Below, piece by piece: positions 59,365-64,000 of a stretch of DNA of 64,000 nt; position 1 is the first letter of the stretch; each line of letters starts with the position of its first letter. Location of the stretch: positions 1 to 64,000 of IMG/VR virus record IMGVR_UViG_3300030098_005498, one strand, 5' to 3'. The DNA is from a virus. The position numbers and the translations under genes were made by a program. The notes beneath the pieces were generated by a model. It saw only the letters and a list, made by a program, of their open reading frames with translations, was not told where the DNA came from and did no database searches.

Positions 59365-59786
59365 TTACTCTCTCCTTTCAAAGAAACACTCACTAATTTA
59401 TGTGGACAATTATACAAATTATCGCACAATACAGACTTTTTAAATTTGCCCATATATAGGATATGGGTTCCCCCCGATACTTGTCGCTTTCCGAACTTGG
59501 AAATCTCATAAGCTTTTATATAATCTCTTCCAAGTCCTTGAATTTCAAATTTACCATATGACCCCATGTAAACCTTTTCTTGTGTTTCAGGATTTTGCCA
59601 GTAAGGACCGTTGCCATATATAGATCTTATAATATCACCAGTTTTTAATTCCTTCCAATCTTTAACCAATGCCACTTTTTTAGTGTAAAAACAATGTCCA
59701 CAATCACATTCAGATTTTCTTGCATGAACTTTTAATCCACATTTTGGACATGTTTTAAGTGGTGCCCCACGTTTCTTTTTAGCCAT
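59361..59786 (-). CDS. Zinc-finger protein, 141 aa
   Basis: KTCPKCGLKVHARKSECDCG has CPKC and CDCGHC, a four-Cys zinc knuckle at residues 13-32. The rest is beta-rich with KTGDIIRSIYGNGPYWQNPE and CDNLYNCPHK. A perfect consensus promoter lies 45 bp upstream, so it is the first gene of its transcript and might be an early regulator. No named family. Confidence 0.55.
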   Translation of the reverse strand: MAKKKRGAPLKTCPKCGLKVHARKSECDCGHCFYTKKVALVKDWKELKTGDIIRSIYGNGPYWQNPETQEKVYMGSYGKFEIQGLGRDYIKAYEISKFGKRQVSGGTHILYMGKFKKSVLCDNLYNCPHKLVSVSLKGESK

Positions 59787-59825
59787 CCGTATTTCCTTTA
59801 CTTTACTCGCTTCGGTTTACACTAC

Positions 59826-59854
59826 ATTATAGCCTATGGTTGTACTTTTGTCAA
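59826..59854 (-). promoter_or_regulatory. Consensus sigma-70 promoter
   Basis: Minus strand: TTGACA (59854-59849), 17-bp spacer, TATAAT (59831-59826), all 12 bases matching. It lies between the dCMP deaminase gene and the zinc-finger gene, in a true intergenic gap, so it would start the transcript running to the second SSB. Confidence 0.88.
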
Positions 59855-59884
59855 CTCTTCAAGCAACATTTTTTAAAAATAATG

Positions 59885-60403
59885 CTATTTATCAACTCTT
59901 TTTGATGATAACATAACCGCAGATTCAATAAAATCTTTATCGTCAATTTGATTCGACGGAATGTAAAAAATATTGATAGTTTCTGAAACCATTTTTAATA
60001 CTTTGTGATAGTCTTCATTCCCAATTACACATTTAGGATCTGACACATCTGTAAATATAATTTCTCTTATACCACATTGGTATAATGCCTGCAAACAATA
60101 CAGACAGGGAATTGCGGTTACATAAGCCGAGGCCCCCAGTGTGCTACGTCCTAGTCTTGTGCAGTTATAGATCGCATTTGCTTCAGCATGAATCATGTAT
60201 GGATATTTTTCTGGCCTACTTTTAGGAAGTGCATCATCATCAACATTTCTAATAAAACCATTGTATCCACTAGATAACATAGTTTTATCTTTAACCAATA
60301 CACAGCCACATTGTGTTTGCTGATCAGGACTTGATCTTGACCAAAAGATTGCTTCCAATAAAAATTTATTATCCCATTTTGTTAATTTTCTAGATTCAAA
60401 CAT
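59885..60403 (-). CDS. dCMP deaminase, 172 aa
   Basis: The zinc site is complete: MIHAEANAIYNCTRLG (HAE) and VTAIPCLYCLQALYQCGI (PCxxC). QCGCVLVKDKTMLSSGYNG is the substrate-side loop. It deaminates dCMP to dUMP, supplying ThyX. It is the first gene after the tmRNA coding piece, 32 bp away, with AAGGA before its ATG. It may share the tmRNA transcript. Confidence 0.85.
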   Translation of the reverse strand: MFESRKLTKWDNKFLLEAIFWSRSSPDQQTQCGCVLVKDKTMLSSGYNGFIRNVDDDALPKSRPEKYPYMIHAEANAIYNCTRLGRSTLGASAYVTAIPCLYCLQALYQCGIREIIFTDVSDPKCVIGNEDYHKVLKMVSETINIFYIPSNQIDDKDFIESAVMLSSKRVDK

Positions 60404-60434
60404 GCTACATCCTTAATAGTTCAATATTTGGAAT

Positions 60435-60697
60435 GGCGAATTGGGTAACAAGGCTCGCCACACCCCGTGCTACTTACGCAGCAAGTGCAAGAGTTTCCTC
60501 TGCATTTAAAAATTTGATCTTGTTTTTAGGTAGCCTCAAGACCAACTACCACATGCAACCATTACTTCTATTTGTACGTCGAATCTAAGTCACCCCCTTT
60601 TTTAATTTATCGAGTGGAGGTGGGGGGAATTGCACCCCCGTCCGCAGCAAATGCCTATAACAGCGTCTACATGTTTAGTTCTCCAAAAGAAGAACAA
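60435..60697 (-). ncRNA. ssrA: Circularly permuted (two-piece) tmRNA gene
   Basis: Minus-strand order is acceptor piece, spacer, coding piece. Acceptor piece (to 60615): H2 strand ACATGT, T arm GGGGGTGCAATTCCCCC, acceptor CACCTCC, discriminator A; CCA is not encoded. A 17-nt spacer (60614-60598) follows. The coding piece starts GGGGGTG at 60597, pairs all seven acceptor bases (G3-U70, the alanine determinant), and reads ATTCGAC, PK1 (GGTAG/CTACC with GTCTTG/CAAGAT), a tag ORF, then a second pseudoknot (GGGT/ACCC with GGCGA/TCGCC). In an ordinary one-piece gene the two parts come in the opposite order. The 5' and 3' ends of the precursor are approximate. Confidence 0.9.
60474..60503 (-). other. 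tmRNA tag reading frame: AEETLALAA then TAA
   Basis: Resume codon GCA (60503-60501) stands just after PK1, preceded by UUAAAU with A at -4 as in other tmRNAs. Nine codons encode AEETLALAA, stop TAA at 60474-60476. The ALAA end is the ClpXP-recognised degron end shared with bacterial tags. With the charged Ala, the full tag would be AAEETLALAA. Confidence 0.85.
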
Positions 60698-60742
60698 AGC
60701 CAATCCTGGGAATCGAACCCATAATATACCTATTGGTTGGCT
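60698..60742 (-). other. Mini tRNA-like element, possibly a tRNA remnant
   Basis: A perfect T arm (GGGTTCGATTCCC, 60720-60708) is followed by an acceptor-like GATTGGC that pairs with GCCAACC 36 bases upstream, with one mismatch. Only about ten bases (with an AATA/TATT hairpin) lie between, so no D or anticodon arm fits. It directly precedes the tmRNA acceptor piece. Either a deleted tRNA or a small structured part of the tmRNA precursor. Confidence 0.4.
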
Positions 60743-60745
60743 GTA

Positions 60746-60853
60746 TCAATTTAACCACAGCGGTGCTACACTTGTAACAAACAACATTACACAAATAGCC
60801 CAAAATACCGGATTTAGAACGCAAGTAAACATCCACTGTGAAATAAGCCTCAT
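60746..60853 (-). CDS. Tiny membrane protein, 35 aa
   Basis: AGGAG sits 7 bases before the ATG at 60853. MRLISQWMFTCVLNPVFWAI, then CVMLFVTSVAPLW, is one long hydrophobic segment after a positive N-terminus. It would insert in the inner membrane. Its stop is 4 bases from the tRNA-like element, so the peptide and the tmRNA are probably on one precursor transcript. Bases 60854-60954 hold no other gene. Confidence 0.55.
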   Translation of the reverse strand: MRLISQWMFTCVLNPVFWAICVMLFVTSVAPLWLN

Positions 60854-60954
60854 CTTTTTTCTCCTATACAATAAAAAGTTAACGATGTGGGAATAACTAC
60901 CATTATGGATTATTACGCATTATGAAAAGAAAATGCGAATATATTGTCTATTTG

Positions 60955-62322
60955 TCAAACTATTATCTCTTCTATTGAAAATGTTTTTGCTTCCTCTCCG
61001 TTAAAGTGAAAAGGAATTTGATCTTCCAATGGAACAGAGTATTTGGCACATCTGCCACAGTTTCTATTTCCACCATTACCACCGTGGTTGGTGGCTGAAT
61101 ATTTTGAAATATGTTGCACCGGAGATGGGTCAAAGAACCACATAGATCTACCCATTTTGTTCATAATCCCCCCTATAGCGGTATCGCTATTTTGGATAGT
61201 GTGTGGATTTTTTTCTCTTTCCCTTTTCTTGTTTTCCCATGCTGACTTTGTTTTTATTCTGGCACCTCTCCAGTTTTCTATCATCGGATGTTGCATCACC
61301 TGTTCTAAAACTTTTCTCGGCCAAATAACTGCACAAGTTCCCCATAGTGCCCTTGTGGGAATATGATTCAGTCCAATAGGTCTATAGGGTTTGCTTTTAA
61401 GATGTTGTCTTTTACTATAATGCCTGGGTGTATATAATGATACAAATCCAGTTGTGGTACAGGGCCATAAAAATTTTTCAGAAAAAGACTTTGAGTCTGG
61501 GTGGAACAATGAATCATCTTGTACTGTCATTATAATATCTGCATCACTATTGTCAAGTGCATATCTACAGCTTGATATCCAATTCCACCAAATTCCTTTT
61601 CTTTCTTCGTGAACAATTAGGTTTTCTTTATATTCATCATTTATTTGATACACTCCAGGTTCGGCAAATATATATGGTCTCCAGCCATTTATTAGCAAAG
61701 AATCTAAACAAAGTTGCAATGTTGGTTCTTTTCTTGGTGCTGTTGTCACAGCTACAAACCAATTGTGTTTTTGCCTGCCTTCTTTTTCTTCCGCTCTTCT
61801 TATAGCCGTTTGAACCAGATTTGTACAAACCTTACGGGTAGCAAGGTCTGGAACCCATGACAAAAAACTACGTTTATTTTTTTCGTTTATTAATCTTTGC
61901 ACTATGTGATGAATATTTCTCTTGCATCCTTCAATGCCCCATAAGTTCATTTTTTTTGCATAGTTTCTACAGTCGCACGACGGTTTTTCCATCCACTCTG
62001 GAATCATTTTCTTCAATTCTGTACCCGGACCTTCGCCAAAATATTCTTTTGCTTTTTCACGAACTTCTACTCTTGTCTTGTCTTTATTTGCCAATCTTGC
62101 AAATCTAATGCCTTTATTATCTGGAGATTTTTCATATCCTCCAGCGTTTTTACACAATGTACAATGAACTGTTTCAACATATACTGTTTGTTTGTTGTTA
62201 TTTAAACTCGTGGCAAATTTACAAATCATATTATTTGTTGTCGGGCATTTTGTACGCATATTACATGGAAGGTTTTCAAACTGTTGTGTTTCAACCACTC
62301 TAATATTTTTTTTGTTATCCAT
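60955..62322 (-). CDS. Glycosyltransferase with large Cys-rich N-terminus, 455 aa
   Basis: The first ~145 residues have Cys clusters: CNMRTKCPTTNNMICKF, VHCTLCKNAGG, SCDCRNYAKKMNL and EGCKRN, enough for two metal sites or a Fe-S cluster. The GT-A part starts VAVTTAPRKEPTLQLCLDSL, with ADIIMTVQDDSLFHPDS as the metal-site strand and NSDTAIGGIMNKMGRSMWFF as acceptor side. It is a larger relative of the Cys-bearing protein at 14566. Function of the Cys part unknown. Confidence 0.65.
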   Translation of the reverse strand: MDNKKNIRVVETQQFENLPCNMRTKCPTTNNMICKFATSLNNNKQTVYVETVHCTLCKNAGGYEKSPDNKGIRFARLANKDKTRVEVREKAKEYFGEGPGTELKKMIPEWMEKPSCDCRNYAKKMNLWGIEGCKRNIHHIVQRLINEKNKRSFLSWVPDLATRKVCTNLVQTAIRRAEEKEGRQKHNWFVAVTTAPRKEPTLQLCLDSLLINGWRPYIFAEPGVYQINDEYKENLIVHEERKGIWWNWISSCRYALDNSDADIIMTVQDDSLFHPDSKSFSEKFLWPCTTTGFVSLYTPRHYSKRQHLKSKPYRPIGLNHIPTRALWGTCAVIWPRKVLEQVMQHPMIENWRGARIKTKSAWENKKREREKNPHTIQNSDTAIGGIMNKMGRSMWFFDPSPVQHISKYSATNHGGNGGNRNCGRCAKYSVPLEDQIPFHFNGEEAKTFSIEEIIV

Positions 62323-62382
62323 AAAATAATTCCCGAAGTTTATATAATAAATAGATTGATCAACGTATTATAGTTATTTATA

Positions 62383-64000
62383 TTACTCGTCGCACGATTT
62401 TTGTTGCCCAGATGCATCTTTATAACCGCATGGTATTATTATAGTTTGATTAGCATATCCAATACAAGGATTTGTGTCTAATCCATAACAGTCACAGGAG
62501 TTATTCTCTCTCCCCTTGCAGTCATTGATGAAATTAACAACGTTTTCATTTTCATCGCATTCGCAAACACATCCACCGTCACAGCATTCATTATAAATTG
62601 GATAAAATGAATATGCTGACGCTGTACAGCATCCCGTTCCAACAGTTACGCTACCAGTAGCATCTCTCAATAGAGTGTCATCATACCAGGGACTAAGTAT
62701 AACCTTTCTGAAATCTAAGGAAGATCCTAATGCTGTTGCTGCCAAATAACCAGCAGACGTGTTTTTAACTTCATAATCTCTTGATGTTAGACTAGCATTG
62801 TTTGGATCGTCAAAAGTGTCTGTAGATGCTTCATTGTCTAATGCAGAAGGGGCTCCGGTTATATCACTTGCTAGACAATTCGTCTTAGGAAGGTTGGTAG
62901 AATTTCCTTGTATACATCTATCAGTCGAACTAGAGGAGGTGCAATCACTAACTATAGAGTTTTTTATTGCTCCACCAGCACCAGAAACTGCCGAAACACC
63001 CCTACAGGCGTTGTTAACGGTGGTAGCGTCGTGAAATGTGCAATGGTATATACTTAGAGGTTGGTTTGATGGATTCTGGTATCTAATAAATCCACTGGTG
63101 CCACTTCCAGTGGAAGTGCTAGTAAACTTATAAATTAAAGAATTATACATATTTAAAGCGATACTATGGTTTGGCTTACCTTCTATCATGAAGTTGCCCC
63201 TATTTGACGTGGATATATTTCTCATAATACAACGTTTTATATTAATTGTTTGTGCGTTTGTATTACGAAGACTCCACATTCCTTGAAAATTCGTTCCAGG
63301 ATTATTGCCATTAAAGTCAATCAATAAATCTTCAAATGTGAACTCGGGTGCATTTGCTGTCGTGCCCCAAATAAATTGATAATTTCCGCTCCAAATAATT
63401 CTACATTTACCACCAGCTCCATTAGCCGCGACATTTCCTTCATGAGCAGTGCCACTAGCGGGACGTATAGTAACGCTGTTTAGAAAAGAGTTTGGATTAA
63501 TGCCAGTAGTAGAAAATTCAATGGCTGAATTAATTGTATGATCTTCTCCACGTAGTACAAATATAACATCTTGTATATGGTTGCCCATGCTAGATAATGC
63601 AGTAAAGGCTGCCGCAATTGTAGCATAGTCATCGCTGGCGTCTGATCCAACTGTGAATGTAGCTGCTGGAGCTACGTAGGTTGGCTCATCGCTTGTATAA
63701 GTCTTATATGTACAATCTGTCACCTTTGTAAAGTTAACAGGATCTGCATCATCATCAGCAACTCTAAACCAAAGATCATAATGCATGTCAGTTGCAACTA
63801 CGTCGGTAGCCCCCCCGGTTCTTTCATTTTCACAAGGAAGACGGTCCTTTCCCTTTGCCGCCGCACAATCTCTTGCACAATCACGAACTAACCATGTCCA
63901 GGGTGCATAACGGGCTGCGGGATAACCGTGTAATTTTGTCATAGTAGCATCATCTCGCCAGAAGAATGTGCCCCCATCACAATGCTCTTCGCAACTGGCT
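62383..64000 (-). CDS. Beta-helix structural protein, 5' end cut by the window edge
   Basis: The frame stays open to the window edge, so the N-terminus lies beyond it; the ATG at 63942 is internal. The centre has repeated beta-helix rungs such as ADYATIAAAFTALSSMGNHI, VIFVLRGEDHTINSAIEFST and FTFEDLLIDFNGNN, as in tailspikes and adhesins. The C-terminus is very Cys-rich (CCTASAY, NECCDGGCVCECDENEN, DCKGRENNSCDCYGLDTNPC), suggesting metal or disulfide stabilisation. It is probably a receptor-binding or baseplate protein. Confidence 0.6.
   Translation of the reverse strand, partial: ASCEEHCDGGTFFWRDDATMTKLHGYPAARYAPWTWLVRDCARDCAAAKGKDRLPCENERTGGATDVVATDMHYDLWFRVADDDADPVNFTKVTDCTYKTYTSDEPTYVAPAATFTVGSDASDDYATIAAAFTALSSMGNHIQDVIFVLRGEDHTINSAIEFSTTGINPNSFLNSVTIRPASGTAHEGNVAANGAGGKCRIIWSGNYQFIWGTTANAPEFTFEDLLIDFNGNNPGTNFQGMWSLRNTNAQTINIKRCIMRNISTSNRGNFMIEGKPNHSIALNMYNSLIYKFTSTSTGSGTSGFIRYQNPSNQPLSIYHCTFHDATTVNNACRGVSAVSGAGGAIKNSIVSDCTSSSSTDRCIQGNSTNLPKTNCLASDITGAPSALDNEASTDTFDDPNNASLTSRDYEVKNTSAGYLAATALGSSLDFRKVILSPWYDDTLLRDATGSVTVGTGCCTASAYSFYPIYNECCDGGCVCECDENENVVNFINDCKGRENNSCDCYGLDTNPCIGYANQTIIIPCGYKDASGQQKSCDE

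Noticed and set aside
60720-60785. Full tRNA starting from the D-arm-like GCTG...CAGC
   Set aside because: The upstream bases do not pair with GATTGGC, the anticodon region is about six bases short, and that stretch is the end of the tiny membrane ORF.
60630-60896. Plus-strand 88-aa ORF across the tmRNA locus
   Set aside because: It is the complement of the tmRNA acceptor piece, the tRNA-like element and the tiny membrane peptide; its peptide (CGNRTHN-like) is a typical false ORF over tRNA-type sequence.
1-64000. CRISPR arrays, insertion sequences, integrase or attachment sites
   Set aside because: No regularly spaced direct repeats, transposase or recombinase motifs were seen; the only tandem repeat is the 9-bp KET repeat.

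Overview
The window reads as one stretch of a large double-stranded DNA tailed-phage genome. It is AT-rich and very densely packed. Almost every gene lies on the minus strand, often with 4-base ATGA-type overlaps; only the first ~1.35 kb is plus-strand. Phage character comes from a replication set (DnaE-type polymerase, DnaB, primase, RecA, two SSBs, DnaQ-like exonuclease), a nucleotide-metabolism set (NrdA/NrdB, ThyX, dNMP kinase, dCMP deaminase, MazG-like), PhoH, a small sigma factor, virion-type beta proteins and a prohead-type basic-tail protein. No terminase, portal or major capsid protein is visible, so 64 kb is only part of the genome. Heptose-activation enzymes, consensus TTGACA/TATAAT promoters and an AlaRS-type tmRNA point to a bacterial, probably Gram-negative, host; the host itself cannot be named from this sequence.

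Layout. 1-1404: two plus-strand structural genes and a terminator. 1407-3630: small genes, a putative annealing protein and a homing-type endonuclease. 3667-19595: a contiguous glycan island (glycosyltransferases, FkbM-type methyltransferases, a sugar epimerase, nucleotidyltransferases and a split ADP-heptose activation pair). 19592-34468: replication and recombination genes interleaved with more glycan genes; DNA polymerase III alpha is split into two ORFs about 3 kb apart. 34452-37425: small unknowns, a FmdB zinc ribbon and PhoH. 37445-44034: a structural gene, then nucleotide metabolism. 44135-50247: small membrane proteins, a structural protein, a sigma factor and a papain-like protease. 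50237-55605: glycosyltransferases including three fucosyltransferase-like paralogues, a prohead-type protein and a PAP2 phosphatase. 55638-60403: small membrane or exported proteins, a CAP-domain protein, a second SSB, a dCMP deaminase and two structured RNA elements. 60435-60853: a tmRNA locus. 60955-64000: a Cys-rich glycosyltransferase and a beta-helix structural protein cut by the window edge.

How the parts work together. The replisome genes could supply most fork functions. NrdAB, ThyX, the dNMP kinase and the dCMP deaminase would feed dNTP synthesis. About 30 glycan-related genes suggest the phage remodels the host surface or decorates its own virion, with heptose and fucose as likely sugars.

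Most notable: (1) a circularly permuted two-piece tmRNA gene with tag AEETLALAA and a G3:U70 acceptor pair; (2) a structured intergenic RNA carrying a 38-nt segment complementary to the coding sequence of a nearby exported nuclease-like gene; (3) the split DNA polymerase III alpha with an apparently degenerate PHP domain; (4) a phage ADP-heptose module next to a GT9-exostosin fusion; (5) an in-frame UGA followed by a 36-codon basic extension.
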